From Paenibacillus sp. L3-i20 (GTDB lineage Bacteria > Bacillota > Bacilli > Paenibacillales > Paenibacillaceae), in NCBI RefSeq assembly GCF_022180385.2, contig NZ_BQME02000001.1:822501-886500 (forward strand): DNA of 64,000 nt, in the 5' to 3' direction. The notes under the pieces are model-generated. The model saw nothing but the letters and a program-made list of their open reading frames with translations, was not told the DNA's origin and did no database searches. The translations under genes were made by a program, and so were the position numbers. Shown here piece after piece: positions 8,555 through 17,528 of this stretch. How positions within the stretch are numbered: position 1 is the stretch's first letter; every line of letters starts with the position of its first letter.

Positions 8555-9232
8555 CTAATCACGTTCAATCTGCCTTATTGCTATCACCCATAATATTACG
8601 CCTAGACTCATATAAAATAATCGGTTATACAAAATCCATTCGTTCGGCGGAGCAAATAGTCCATTTCCACCGCTTAACTCTTCGAAAACGATAGGTAAAT
8701 GCAATAAAGATATACTGGCATGGTGCCATAAAGCATCTCCATCTAGGAATAAAATCCAAATAACCAGTCCGGCAAACAATCCTCCAAGAGAATGTCTGCC
8801 GATTATAGTGGCGAGAACGACGATTCCAGCCATACCCACATAGATTGGAATCGAGAATAGGAGAGCCTTCCCAACAAAGCCGCCAGCAAATAGGGTTAAC
8901 ACAATTGTGATAGCGGCTAACAAACCTATAAAAAGAAGCAAAGACAACACTATTCGCTCGACAACAAGCTTCCACCTGGCAATAGGATACGTCAGTAATT
9001 GCACATAACATTTCGAATCAAAGTCGATGGAGAAGCACCATTGTACAATGAATACGAAGAAGAGTAATGCCGCTTTTTCATAAAATACCGAAGTAAAGGA
9101 TGCGATACTGTGAGATAAAAAAGTGTAACTAACGTATGCAACGATCGGGAACAGCAGCATAAGAATGATAGTCGAAGCAGAAGTTAACCATAGCTTAAGC
9201 CAAAGCTTAAGCCTAATCGAAAATCCGCTCAT
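8555..9232 (-). CDS. ABC-2 type membrane permease subunit
   Basis: A 225-aa integral membrane protein with six predicted segments (for example TIILMLLFPIVAYVSYTFL, LLLFIGLLAAITIVLTLF). No soluble domain. Its ATG overlaps the TGA of the 702-aa protein, so the two are translationally coupled and probably form one complex with the ATPase at 11334-12209. Substrate unknown. Confidence 0.75.
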   Translation of the reverse strand: MSGFSIRLKLWLKLWLTSASTIILMLLFPIVAYVSYTFLSHSIASFTSVFYEKAALLFFVFIVQWCFSIDFDSKCYVQLLTYPIARWKLVVERIVLSLLLFIGLLAAITIVLTLFAGGFVGKALLFSIPIYVGMAGIVVLATIIGRHSLGGLFAGLVIWILFLDGDALWHHASISLLHLPIVFEELSGGNGLFAPPNEWILYNRLFYMSLGVILWVIAIRQIERD

Positions 9233-11337
9233 AGTGTCCTCTTTCCTTCATACGTTAGAAGTGCCGTCTCCAAGCTAAACTCTAATTTATTTACCAGTCC
9301 TGAGTACTCTTTATACAAATATTTGACCGCTTGCCGGAAGTCCTCATCGCCCATCTCATCGTACCGATTTATCAAATCTATTCGGAACCCTACTAATGAG
9401 CGTTTCTCTGATGACAATTGTTTGTCGTACCAGTCTCCGAATTCCTGATATTCCGTTTCAACTCCCATATGCTTCATCAGTTCCCATGTCAACGCATGTT
9501 GCAAAATATCTGCGTCCTCTCCCATCGATGGATTTTCTGGGAATAGATCATCTAGCTGATAAGCCATGACCGACGGATCTACATATTTAAGATCATAATA
9601 GTCCCAAGCAATAAACGCTACGCTGGGTGTATTCACCGTCATTCGGCTATAGTAGTTATCCATCATATAAATTACATCTGGTTTCATCGGCATTTCTAGC
9701 CAATCTTCTAAGTGGGTCCATTGCTTCATATATATTCCCGCAGTCTTTCGGGCACCCTTTAGCACTTCTGGATGACCAACAATTCTAGTTCCGTTAACCT
9801 GAACCTCTTCCAAGTTTCCACCGATTAGAGACAGCCCATACTCCGAAGTCCCCACATAAGAACCATCAGCCGATTGCGGTATAGTCAAAGCTATCGGTAC
9901 ATCAGAAACCTCATCCATTAGCCGAACGACATACGAGGTTGGAAAGTCCTCCCCCAACCCCCCATTGATGAGCCTATACTTTACGTACCTCGGATCTTCT
10001 TGTACTCCTGCCAAGCTCCGTTTCCCTATTAACGGATACCAGCCAGCCTCTTTTGGAAGGTAGATCCGATCAGCTTCAACAAAGGAATGCTGCTGGAGCC
10101 CGTCAGCCCGATATTGCTGTACTTTCCCTTCATAATTCAGTTTCAGTTGGAGACGTTCATTGGGTTTCAATTCGTCTTCTAACTGGATATGAATCCAATC
10201 CTTTTCCCTTTCGCATGTCATCTGCATATCGCTAGAGCAAGCAGAAATTTGAAGTTGATGATGTAGCGTAAGCGATAAATCTTTTGTCGGCTTGTCACCA
10301 TGATAGGTGATCGATAACTCGTTTTGAACGTTAATAATATTTTCAGATGGGAACCCTACATTTAAAACAGAATGATCTAATGAAAAGGGGTATTTCGGAC
10401 GGTCAGTCAAATTTCTATAAAAAGAGAACCCTTCTTCATCGCTCGGAACGTACGTGTTAATGGTGTCGATATATTGTTCAAGTGCTTTGTCATAGGACGA
10501 ATACCGAATTCCGCTCACGATAAGAACAGGAACCAACAGAATAATAATTGGAGTGACCAACATTTTTCTCTCGAAATTTAGTATGCGATGGGAGCGAAAC
10601 AATAATATCGCTGCAATCATAACAATCATACTAACCAAAAAAACACCGAGCTGATGTATGATAGCGTCAGCGAACACATCATTGATTCCCCATATGCTTT
10701 TGTAAGGAGTAGCAATAAACATAGAGTCATAAGGTGTTAATAGATTTAACCTTGGATTAACGAAGGCGAAGCCATAGCTATTCACCTGTGACAAAAATGC
10801 GATTCCAAGCAAAGCGATAATGCACATATACGCCATCATATTTTTGATTAACACACCGAACAAAAATCCGAAAGATACAAGCAAAAAGATTGCACCTTCC
10901 ATTTGGAGAAATACATAAAAAAGATGTCTCGTCCATTCTTCCCAGCCCATACTGCCGCGTACAAACCATATACCTTGAATGAGCAATGTGATGATGGTAA
11001 AACAGAGCCCGTACGTCTGCATGACCAGCCATTTCCCGGTTATCCAATGCGTATTTTCCACCCGATAGGTGATTACAACATGTTCAAACTCGCTATCTCG
11101 GTCTTTGCTAGCCATATAGACAGACATTAAACCTGCTAACAACAGAATCAGCATCATAATCCATTGAAAGTTATTGTAGTAAGCAGACGCAATTTCTTCA
11201 TAATGAATAGACTGACTCTCGTACGAAAAGATAACATACCCAAAACAAATCAATTGGAGCACAAAAGGAAGGGTTGCATAAGGATTCCGGAGTAGTTGCC
11301 GCACTTCATTTCGATAAATAAGTCCGATCTTATTCAA
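9229..11337 (-). CDS. Large ABC-2 type permease with extracytoplasmic domain
   Basis: A 702-aa protein. The first half is a six-segment ABC-2 permease (hydrophobic blocks between residues about 15 and 265). The second half (about 290-700) is a large soluble region outside the membrane, reminiscent of M1-peptidase-like domains fused to ABC permeases, but no HExxH motif is present, so peptidase activity is not supported. TTG start at 11337 overlaps the ATPase stop (TTGA) and has GGGGGTGA upstream. Coupled to the genes on both sides. Confidence 0.75.
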   Translation of the reverse strand: MNKIGLIYRNEVRQLLRNPYATLPFVLQLICFGYVIFSYESQSIHYEEIASAYYNNFQWIMMLILLLAGLMSVYMASKDRDSEFEHVVITYRVENTHWITGKWLVMQTYGLCFTIITLLIQGIWFVRGSMGWEEWTRHLFYVFLQMEGAIFLLVSFGFLFGVLIKNMMAYMCIIALLGIAFLSQVNSYGFAFVNPRLNLLTPYDSMFIATPYKSIWGINDVFADAIIHQLGVFLVSMIVMIAAILLFRSHRILNFERKMLVTPIIILLVPVLIVSGIRYSSYDKALEQYIDTINTYVPSDEEGFSFYRNLTDRPKYPFSLDHSVLNVGFPSENIINVQNELSITYHGDKPTKDLSLTLHHQLQISACSSDMQMTCEREKDWIHIQLEDELKPNERLQLKLNYEGKVQQYRADGLQQHSFVEADRIYLPKEAGWYPLIGKRSLAGVQEDPRYVKYRLINGGLGEDFPTSYVVRLMDEVSDVPIALTIPQSADGSYVGTSEYGLSLIGGNLEEVQVNGTRIVGHPEVLKGARKTAGIYMKQWTHLEDWLEMPMKPDVIYMMDNYYSRMTVNTPSVAFIAWDYYDLKYVDPSVMAYQLDDLFPENPSMGEDADILQHALTWELMKHMGVETEYQEFGDWYDKQLSSEKRSLVGFRIDLINRYDEMGDEDFRQAVKYLYKEYSGLVNKLEFSLETALLTYEGKRTL

Positions 11338-12209
11338 GCCGTCACCCCCTGAATGACCGCCATATATCCGTCTTCAATCGTAGGCTGCACAGCCACAGCA
11401 TTTGTATGAGGAAGAGTTGCTGCAACAACGCGGAAGATCGCATCGTTCATCTCCCTCCTGCTGGAAATAATGACGTATTCCTTCTCTATCTTGTCGTACT
11501 CGGAGTAAGGGACTTGGAACTCCCATATTAGACCTCTCGCTTTGTCAGTCAGTCCAGCAGTAGTTCCTTGGTACATCACATTTCCCCTATTAAGTACAGC
11601 CACCTTCTCACAACTGGATTCGATGTCGCTAATGATGTGGGTAGAGAGAATGATCGTGTAATCTTTGCTCAACCTCTCGATCACATTACGGAAGCGGATT
11701 CGTTCAGACGGATCAAGCCCCGCTGTCGGCTCATCCAAAATGATGAATTGAGGATTGCCTAGCAGTGCTTGTGCGATGCCCAGCCTTCTTGTCATTCCAC
11801 CCGAATAACCTTTTATTTTCTTATCCGCATGTGGAAGCAGATTAACTTCGTCCAGCAGACGTTCCACTTGCTTGGATCTCTCCTGTCGATTCGTTAACCC
11901 CTTCATCGACCCCACATAATGCAGAAACTCTCTGCCTGTAAATGATGTTGGCGCATGGAAATGTTGCGGTAAATAGCCAAGCAGCGTTCGAACCTTGTCC
12001 CCTTCTAGAGCCAAGTCATAATTATAGATGTTTACTTTGCCGTCTTGATAAGGGAGGATGGTGCTCAAAATTTTCATCAACGTCGACTTGCCAGCGCCGT
12101 TTGGTCCAAGGAGACCGAATAGTCCTTTTTCGATTTGAAGATTAATATTCGTTAAAGCCGGAACTTTACGATATGTTTTATGTAGACCTTCAATTTGTAT
12201 CGTATTCAT
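11334..12209 (-). CDS. ABC transporter ATP-binding protein
   Basis: A 291-aa ATPase: Walker A GPNGAGKSTLMKILST (about 36), signature YSGGMTRRLGIAQALLG (about 137), Walker B FIILDEPTAGLDPSERIRF, H-loop STHIISDIE. The C-terminal 70 residues form the extension usual in drug/bacteriocin-type exporters (NatA/CcmA group). I prefer ATG 12209 (GAGGAGAG eight bases upstream) over the ATG two codons earlier, which touches that site. First gene of the operon that also carries permeases, ECF sigma, membrane protein, second ATPase and DUF6953-like protein. Confidence 0.92.
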   Translation of the reverse strand: MNTIQIEGLHKTYRKVPALTNINLQIEKGLFGLLGPNGAGKSTLMKILSTILPYQDGKVNIYNYDLALEGDKVRTLLGYLPQHFHAPTSFTGREFLHYVGSMKGLTNRQERSKQVERLLDEVNLLPHADKKIKGYSGGMTRRLGIAQALLGNPQFIILDEPTAGLDPSERIRFRNVIERLSKDYTIILSTHIISDIESSCEKVAVLNRGNVMYQGTTAGLTDKARGLIWEFQVPYSEYDKIEKEYVIISSRREMNDAIFRVVAATLPHTNAVAVQPTIEDGYMAVIQGVTA

Positions 12210-12242
12210 CTTCATCTCTCCTCATTGCTCTATTAACCATAA

Positions 12243-12269
12243 CACGAGCAAGCGGAGCGAATTGTTACA
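12243..12269 (-). promoter_or_regulatory. ECF-type promoter of the ABC/sigma operon
   Basis: Minus strand TGTAAC (12264-12269), 17 bases, then CGTG (12243-12246), 33 bases from the first start codon. The AAC/CGT pair is the hallmark of ECF promoters. As the operon itself encodes an ECF factor, autoregulation is the simplest reading. Confidence 0.6.
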
Positions 12270-12282
12270 TTCTGTGAAAATT

Positions 12283-12312
12283 AAAAAAACTCAAGCACAT
12301 CAGCGACTTGAG
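12283..12312 (-). terminator. Terminator (second of a pair after the FusB-like gene)
   Basis: Stem CTCAAG / CTTGAG with a run of seven T on the minus strand, just upstream of the ECF promoter. Confidence 0.6.
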
Positions 12313-12366
12313 CTTCAATGTTTTATAACTTTGAACAATTGTTGTTACCTAAGCTCCATGAAAAGC

Positions 12367-12402
12367 CAAAAGAACAGCTCATCACGAGCTGTCCTTTTGA
12401 TT
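12367..12402 (-). terminator. Terminator of the FusB-like gene
   Basis: GGACAGCTC - loop - GAGCTGTTC with flanking A and T runs; works in either direction. It immediately follows the FusB-like stop codon. Confidence 0.7.
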
Positions 12403-12407
12403 TTATA

Positions 12408-13073
12408 CTACAAATATCGATCACCTGTAACAGCGTGGAGAAATGTTTCCAACGCGGCAACATTCGTTATATTCTTGTTACAAGTTTCACTATTCACGCA
12501 TACATAGTTGCCAATTGCTTTATAGTAATCAGGTGATGCATTGGCTGGTTTAAACTTCGTTACCGCCGTATATAATGCAACTTCTTCATGCCGATTGCAT
12601 AGGAAGCATACACTTTTTTTGCTTACCAGTGTAAATCTCCCTTCCGTTCCGACAAGTCGATCATTCAGATGATAAATGATATATTTTCTATTTGTCGCAA
12701 TGTCATTCCACCCTAAATAGGTCACATAACGATAATCAATAGCAGCTAGGTTGGGAGCCTTCAGCTTTTTCACTTTTGGAAACAGTTTCTTAAGCTGCAT
12801 TTCCGTTACGGGTTTAAACATCTCGACATGTTGTTCCAGAGAATTTAAATAATGCTGGAATTCCTCAGCCTTCGTTAACGTTGAAACCTGCTCTACCATT
12901 TGCTTTTGAACATCCATTGCATCATGAAATGTTTCTAAAATTCTTGTCTGTACACTATGCCTCACTGCTTCTACAACCTTTCGGTCAGCAACGGTGTTAC
13001 AAGTGTTCTGCAATTGATTAGCGAGCTTCTTAATTAAATTATATTGATGGTTTCTAATGAATGGTTTGGTCAT
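12408..13073 (-). CDS. FusB/FusC-like EF-G-binding protein
   Basis: A 221-aa protein with a helical N-terminal half and a C-terminal treble-clef zinc finger. The zinc ligands are visible as CFLCNRHE (about 161-164) and C-x4-C in YVCVNSETCNK (about 197-203). FusB-type proteins bind elongation factor G and release it from fusidic-acid-stalled ribosomes; chromosomal homologues in Bacilli are common and do not by themselves prove resistance. ATG 13073; AGGAGC-type site upstream. Monocistronic. Confidence 0.85.
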   Translation of the reverse strand: MTKPFIRNHQYNLIKKLANQLQNTCNTVADRKVVEAVRHSVQTRILETFHDAMDVQKQMVEQVSTLTKAEEFQHYLNSLEQHVEMFKPVTEMQLKKLFPKVKKLKAPNLAAIDYRYVTYLGWNDIATNRKYIIYHLNDRLVGTEGRFTLVSKKSVCFLCNRHEEVALYTAVTKFKPANASPDYYKAIGNYVCVNSETCNKNITNVAALETFLHAVTGDRYL

Positions 13074-13346
13074 AGCTTCTCAGCTCCTTTTTATTATTGG
13101 AAAAATAAACAAGGTAGAGAGCCATTATTAGAAACGATAGAAGCTATATCGGGCGACAATGTAATGTTATGTTGTCCACCCCATGCAAAGTATCGCCCCT
13201 ATATCAGGCTCTGCATGAGTCGTTACTTATTCTGACAAACTGATTTGCCATTGCTACCGACCTCCCCTTTTCCTATCTTTTTCATTATAAAATAAATCCA
13301 AGTATGGGTACATATTATAATCATTTATTACCGTTCGTGTGAAAAA
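13074..13346. other. Intergenic region between FusB-like and sirtuin genes
   Basis: About 270 bases without a supported gene. It should hold the FusB-like promoter on the minus strand. A short plus-strand reading frame (13044-13235) has no ribosome binding site and overlaps the FusB-like start; I do not accept it. Confidence 0.4.
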
Positions 13347-13387
13347 TAAAAAGCACCTCATTCATTGAGAGGCACTTTTTATTTTTT
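13347..13387 (-). terminator. Terminator of the sirtuin gene
   Basis: On the minus strand AAAAAGTGCCTCTC - loop - GAGGTGCTTTTT followed by more T, just after the sirtuin stop. Confidence 0.8.
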
Positions 13388-13388
13388 T

Positions 13389-14126
13389 CTACTGCGATTT
13401 GATTTTATTTAACGCAACGTTAATATCATCGTGAATAACATAATTAAATAGACGGTCATAGCGAGTAGGCTCTTTATTGATTATAACTTTTACAATTTTA
13501 GTTGCATGTTGAACGTAGCTTGGAATATCGCTTACAGGATATACATTTAATGAAGTGCCTAGCGTCAAAAATAAGTCCGACTCCACCGTTTTCTCATACG
13601 CTTTCTCCATATGTTTCACCATCCCGCCGAACAACACAACATCCGGCTTTAGAATGATTGAATCATTGTGACATCTAGGAATTTCCTCTCTAAGCACATC
13701 ATCTAGTGAATATTGTTGATGGCAGTGTGGACAAAATGCTTGTTCGATAGTGCCGTGCAGCTCGAACACATCTTTGCTCCCTGCCTTTCGATGCAGCCCA
13801 TCCACATTTTGTGTGAGAATGGTCACTTCTTTTCCTTGCTCTTCTAATTCTTTTAAGAAACTATGCCCGAAGTTAGGTTCGTATTGATGGGTTAATTTAA
13901 TTTTAAATATTTCTTTATAATATTTCCAAAACAAATCCGGATCTCTTTGGAATTGTCGTTCGGATAACACCGATTCCACATCAATATGGTTGTCATACAA
14001 TCCGTTCCTTGATCGGAAGTCGGGAATTCCGCTTGCTGTACTAATTCCCGCTCCTGTTAAAACGGTTATTTTCTTCGCCTTGTTTATCGCAGATGCGATC
14101 TCCAAATACGTATCCACATGCTTCAC
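13389..14126 (-). CDS. Sir2 family NAD-dependent protein deacylase
   Basis: A 245-aa sirtuin. NAD-binding GAGISTASGIPDFRS (about 22-36), TQNVDGLH with catalytic His in ELHGT (about 123), GTSLNVYP near 190. The zinc module is altered: CPHC (about 132-135) is present, but the second pair, usually C-x2-C before ILKPDVVLFG, reads CHND, so the fourth ligand is Asp. Start is GTG at 14126 or the GTG three codons later. It follows a MerR gene on the same strand by 20 bases, so the two probably share a transcript. Confidence 0.9.
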   Translation of the reverse strand: MKHVDTYLEIASAINKAKKITVLTGAGISTASGIPDFRSRNGLYDNHIDVESVLSERQFQRDPDLFWKYYKEIFKIKLTHQYEPNFGHSFLKELEEQGKEVTILTQNVDGLHRKAGSKDVFELHGTIEQAFCPHCHQQYSLDDVLREEIPRCHNDSIILKPDVVLFGGMVKHMEKAYEKTVESDLFLTLGTSLNVYPVSDIPSYVQHATKIVKVIINKEPTRYDRLFNYVIHDDINVALNKIKSQ

Positions 14127-14146
14127 CGCCCCACTATTGAAATCAT

Positions 14147-14467
14147 TTATGAACGTTTCGCTAATTTAGCAAATGCCTCATTAATGATCTTCATTCTGTC
14201 TTCGACCTTCTTGGCCGCCGCATCGAGTGTATAGCCATCATCCAATAGCTCCTTGATGAGTAGAATTTTTTTCACATTTAAGTAATCGTATTTCCGAGTG
14301 GTACCTTCTGCTTCCTTCGTAGAACTTATAATCCCTTTTTCTTCCCAATAACGAATCTGCCTAGTCGGAACTGTAGTAATCTCCGCTACTTCACCGATAC
14401 CAACAACTAATTTAGTGATCAAATCAACATCTAACAATACGTTTTTTAGCTCTTCATTTGAACTCAT
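14147..14467 (-). CDS. MerR family transcriptional regulator
   Basis: A 106-aa regulator. Winged helix-turn-helix visible as IGEVAEITTVPTRQIRYWEEKGII (split: IGEVAEITTV / RQIRYWEEKGI, about 24-47) followed by a short coiled-coil tail. No effector-binding domain and no metal-binding Cys. It is divergent from the tautomerase/MFS genes, and a palindrome sits in the shared spacer, so it probably controls both directions. ATG 14467 with AAGGTGA upstream. Confidence 0.88.
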   Translation of the reverse strand: MSSNEELKNVLLDVDLITKLVVGIGEVAEITTVPTRQIRYWEEKGIISSTKEAEGTTRKYDYLNVKKILLIKELLDDGYTLDAAAKKVEDRMKIINEAFAKLAKRS

Positions 14468-14544
14468 GTCATCACCTTTACCGAGTATGTCTCATGATGC
14501 CATTTTACTACAATTGCACGTAAGTTACAACAAACAGATACTTA

Positions 14545-14580
14545 TTGACATCCTTTGTAATTTAGTTACAATTAACGTTA
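14545..14580 (+). promoter_or_regulatory. Promoter and MerR-type operator of the tautomerase gene
   Basis: Plus strand TTGACA at 14545-14550, followed by the inverted repeat TTGTAA-TTTAG-TTACAA (14555-14571) and a poor -10 (AATTAA) at a 19-base spacing. A 19-base spacer filled by a dyad is the classic MerR-regulated promoter layout. Confidence 0.6.
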
Positions 14581-14626
14581 TGAGGTTGCATTAACCTTCA
14601 TCATTTAGCCCAAGGGAGATGTTCGT

Positions 14627-14851
14627 ATGCCAATTATTAATGTTGACAGTTGGGAAGGATTTAGTGCCGAGCAAAAAGCGCAATGGATTCAGGAATTAAC
14701 CGCTGTTACAGTAAACCTGTTTAACTTGCCTCCAGACAAAGTTCTCGTTATTTTGAGAGAAACTCCGCTAACAAATTGGGGGCAAGCTGGAGCAATTGCA
14801 ACAGATCCTGATTTTCTTAACAAAAGCCGGATAACAGAAGCATCGAGTTAA
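14627..14851 (+). CDS. 4-oxalocrotonate tautomerase-like protein
   Basis: A 74-aa tautomerase-superfamily protein; after Met removal the catalytic Pro is residue 1 (PIINVDSWEGF). The rest (QWIQELTAVTVNLFNLP, VLVILRETPLTNWGQAG) fits the family. Usual tautomerases of this length form hexamers. GGGAGATGTTCGT precedes ATG 14627. It sits under the MerR-type promoter, directly before a broken MFS gene. Confidence 0.85.
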   Translation: MPIINVDSWEGFSAEQKAQWIQELTAVTVNLFNLPPDKVLVILRETPLTNWGQAGAIATDPDFLNKSRITEASS

Positions 14852-15627
14852 ACAGTCAAACTGGGCTCCACCACGAACACACAATAACAGCCATTTTGAC
14901 GTGTTGCGGTCTAGCAGTTGTATCAGCCCTATATGTTTCCATTCCTTTAGTTCCTGTATTTGTAACATCGTTCCATGCTACACCTGCACAAGCTTCTTGG
15001 GTCAGCAGCTCCTTTTCATTAGCTTATGCGCTTGGGTTTCTTTTCAGTGGAGCCCTTTCCAATAGGCTTGGTAGCAAACAAACGATGCTATACGGATTAA
15101 TTGCATTGTTCATTATTACTCCCCTACTTGGACTCGTTCACAGTCTACCTTGGATAATCGCATTACGAACGATTCAAGGACTTGCAGCTTCTACATTTGC
15201 ACCGGCGGTTCTTACCTACATCGTAGAAATATACCCAGTTGAAAAAAGAGTATCTGCAATCGGTTTTGTTAGTACAGGTTTCCTTCTGGCAGGCATCGTG
15301 GGGCAAGTATTCATCGGGATCATTGCCGAAAATGCTGGCTGGCAGTACGTATTTTATACTCTTGGTGGCATTTATTTTATATTTGCTCTATTGCTCTGGA
15401 GAATGGTGGCGAGAGACAATGTTCCTCAGAGGCAAGCTGCTGCAATTGCAATTCCTAAGCAGATGTTTACTATATTTTTTATACCTTCATTGCGATATTG
15501 TTATGTTGTGACAGTTACTCTTCTCCTGTCTTTTGTAGCGTTGTATGTGTCTTTAGGACATTATTTACTCCATCCACCCTTTGAGCTAAACAATAACCAG
15601 ACTTCTTGGTTCATTAACGTTAAATAA
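14821..15627 (+). pseudogene. Truncated MFS transporter (drug:H+ antiporter type)
   Basis: The N-terminal half of an MFS transporter: about seven membrane segments with the loop LSNRLGSKQTMLYG and RTIQGLAASTFAPAVLTY. It stops after about 245 residues where the family has about 390-400; after NNQTSWFINVK comes a stop and then a terminator-like hairpin. The open frame reads upstream through SIELNSQTGLHHEHTITAIL without any ATG/GTG/TTG, and the only internal start (TTG 14896) has no ribosome binding site. Both ends therefore look damaged. Probably once the efflux pump of the MerR locus. Confidence 0.75.
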
Positions 15628-15628
15628 T

Positions 15629-15674
15629 GGAGGGCGGAAAGACCACATTTCACAGTGATCTTTCCACCCTTGCT
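15629..15674. terminator. Convergent hairpin between MFS remnant and MBL gene
   Basis: GGGCGGAAAGA-CCAC - loop - GTG-A-TCTTTCCACCC, a long imperfect stem between two convergent genes; T runs are weak on both sides. Confidence 0.55.
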
Positions 15675-15681
15675 CTTTATC

Positions 15682-16437
15682 TTAAAAGGCGATTGTTTCC
15701 CCATCCTCAGGTACAATTACATTAACAGTGAGTGCCTTATCTTCGATAAAGTCTTTTAATTCGTTTCTGGTTAAAGAGCAATGATTCACAGCTTCCATAT
15801 GGGCAACAACAATTATAGCGTCAGGTGCTTCCTTATATGTCCGATAGATGTCCTCTTTGTTCATCGTAATGGGATCTCCTTGCAGAAACTGAGCCGCACC
15901 TCCATTTACAACGATTACTTCCGGCTCATGCTCTTCGATTGCCGCTTCTACATCCTCACACCAGATCGTATCACCTGCTATATAAAGCTTCTTTTCATCC
16001 GGATGTTTAAAAACAACACCCGATACTTCTCCCATAATAAGTCCAATTTCGCCTTTCCCATGTTGTCCGCTTGTTTGACTAAGACTAATATTATCTATAG
16101 TAGAAACTTGTCTTAGCGTTTGTACATTGCTGAAACCCTTTTCTCTAATGGATTTTGCATCCGTATCCGACTGGGAAATGACGAGTATATCTTTAGGTAG
16201 AGCTTCTATAGCCGTCGTATCAAAATGATCCAAGTGTAAGTGAGTTACAATAACTGCATCTACCTCTATAATTTCATTAATTGGAGCTGGCAAATGAACA
16301 GTAGGATTGCCAACTTGATTAGCAGTGTTAGGGAAAGAAGCATACGTTCCTTTTGGCGCTAGGAAAGGATCTACCAGAAATGTTTTATCCCCATAATTAA
16401 TAACCAAAGTTGCATTCCGAATTAGTCTAATCCTCAT
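15682..16437 (-). CDS. Metallo-beta-lactamase-fold hydrolase (UlaG-like)
   Basis: A 251-aa protein of the MBL-fold metal-dependent hydrolase group. Metal ligands: THLHLDHFD (about 68-76), Asp in GDTIWCED (about 160) and His in VVAHMEAVNHC (about 217). Length and motif order match UlaG-like/YtnP-like hydrolases; substrate unknown. Three ATG codons follow one another at 16443-16437; the third has the best spacing to AAGGGG. Divergent from an Lrp-type regulator, which may control it. Confidence 0.85.
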   Translation of the reverse strand: MRIRLIRNATLVINYGDKTFLVDPFLAPKGTYASFPNTANQVGNPTVHLPAPINEIIEVDAVIVTHLHLDHFDTTAIEALPKDILVISQSDTDAKSIREKGFSNVQTLRQVSTIDNISLSQTSGQHGKGEIGLIMGEVSGVVFKHPDEKKLYIAGDTIWCEDVEAAIEEHEPEVIVVNGGAAQFLQGDPITMNKEDIYRTYKEAPDAIIVVAHMEAVNHCSLTRNELKDFIEDKALTVNVIVPEDGETIAF

Positions 16438-16571
16438 CATCATTACCCCTTAATAGAAATTAGAATCTATTCATAACCTCCATTTATTATAATATTTGAA
16501 AATAAATATCAACTTACATATAATCAAGAGATTAGGGTAAAAGAATTGAATGATGAAAGAAGTGATTCCAG

Positions 16572-17003
16572 TTGCTCGATCAAACCGATAGAAAAATCGT
16601 AGAGGAACTTAAGAAGAACGCACGGATTTCAATGAAAGAACTTGGAGAAAAAGTTCATATGACGGGACAGGCAACTACTAATCGCGTGCTTAGGTTAGAA
16701 GAGAAAGAAATTATTAAAGGTTATACCACCCTCTTGGATCATAATAAACTAGGGTATGTTGTCCATGCTTTTATTACTATTTTTATGCATGACTTTAACC
16801 ATAAATCTTTTCTTTTGTTTACGGAGAAGCAGGGCCAATTTATTGTGCATAATTTCAAGATTAGCGGTGATGGATGTTATTTAATAGAAGCGAGGTTTCC
16901 TTCTAACGAAGAGCTCGATACCTTTTTAAATGAGTTAAACCAAATAGCTAATTATAAATTGTCTCTTGTTATCAACGATTTGACCGTTAAAAGTAGCCAT
17001 TAA
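16572..17003 (+). CDS. Lrp/AsnC family transcriptional regulator
   Basis: A 143-aa regulator: N-terminal helix-turn-helix (LDQTDRKIVEELKKNARIS, then KELGEKVHMTGQATTNRVLRL) and a RAM/AsnC ligand-binding domain (about 65-143). Start is TTG 16572, because an in-frame stop lies three codons upstream and no ATG is available; GAAAGAAGTG upstream is a modest ribosome binding site. Divergent from the MBL-fold hydrolase. Confidence 0.88.
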   Translation: MLDQTDRKIVEELKKNARISMKELGEKVHMTGQATTNRVLRLEEKEIIKGYTTLLDHNKLGYVVHAFITIFMHDFNHKSFLLFTEKQGQFIVHNFKISGDGCYLIEARFPSNEELDTFLNELNQIANYKLSLVINDLTVKSSH

Positions 17004-17033
17004 GTTATTACATGATTCATAGAGGAGCGTAGA

Positions 17034-17264
17034 ATGATGTTTTCGATTCGTCCATCCAAAGCCGTGTCAGTCTTGATTATGATTGTTGCAGCTTTACTCG
17101 GGATATTGGGGTTAGTATCGATACCAACAGGCGTTGGATTATTTAAATTAATATGGGCAATTATCACTTTTGGAATAGCTATTCTTCATGGTGCCAATGT
17201 CTTTAGTAAAAATGGTATCTCATTTGGTGAAATCAACAGGAAACCTCGAAGGAAATTAAAATAA
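17034..17264 (+). CDS. Small two-segment membrane protein
   Basis: A 76-aa protein with two hydrophobic segments (VSVLIMIVAALLGILGLV and LFKLIWAIITFGIAIL) and a basic tail (NRKPRRKLK). GAGGAGCG precedes ATG 17034, 30 bases after the Lrp gene. Function unknown. Confidence 0.7.
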   Translation: MMFSIRPSKAVSVLIMIVAALLGILGLVSIPTGVGLFKLIWAIITFGIAILHGANVFSKNGISFGEINRKPRRKLK

Positions 17265-17528
17265 GCGATTTATTCAATTGTTACTCACTAGCGTGCGCAG
17301 CATTCTCCCATCTCTAAACCATATGAATATATAATTGTTCAAGCGGTATAGTTACTCAGTTTCCCACCTCTAATATTTGAGAAGTTGTCTATAATATCTT
17401 GTGTGTTGTACTGTTCGCTCATTAGCATAATCACATAATTGAAAATATAAGTACTCTTATTATTGTTAAATCAGATCACACTATATAAAAATATACTATA
17501 AAAAGAACGAACTCATTGGAAGTCTCTT

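Noticed and set aside
9229..11337. M1-type peptidase activity for the C-terminal half of the large permease
   Set aside because: No HExxH or second zinc Glu motif can be found; only the overall layout resembles such fusions.
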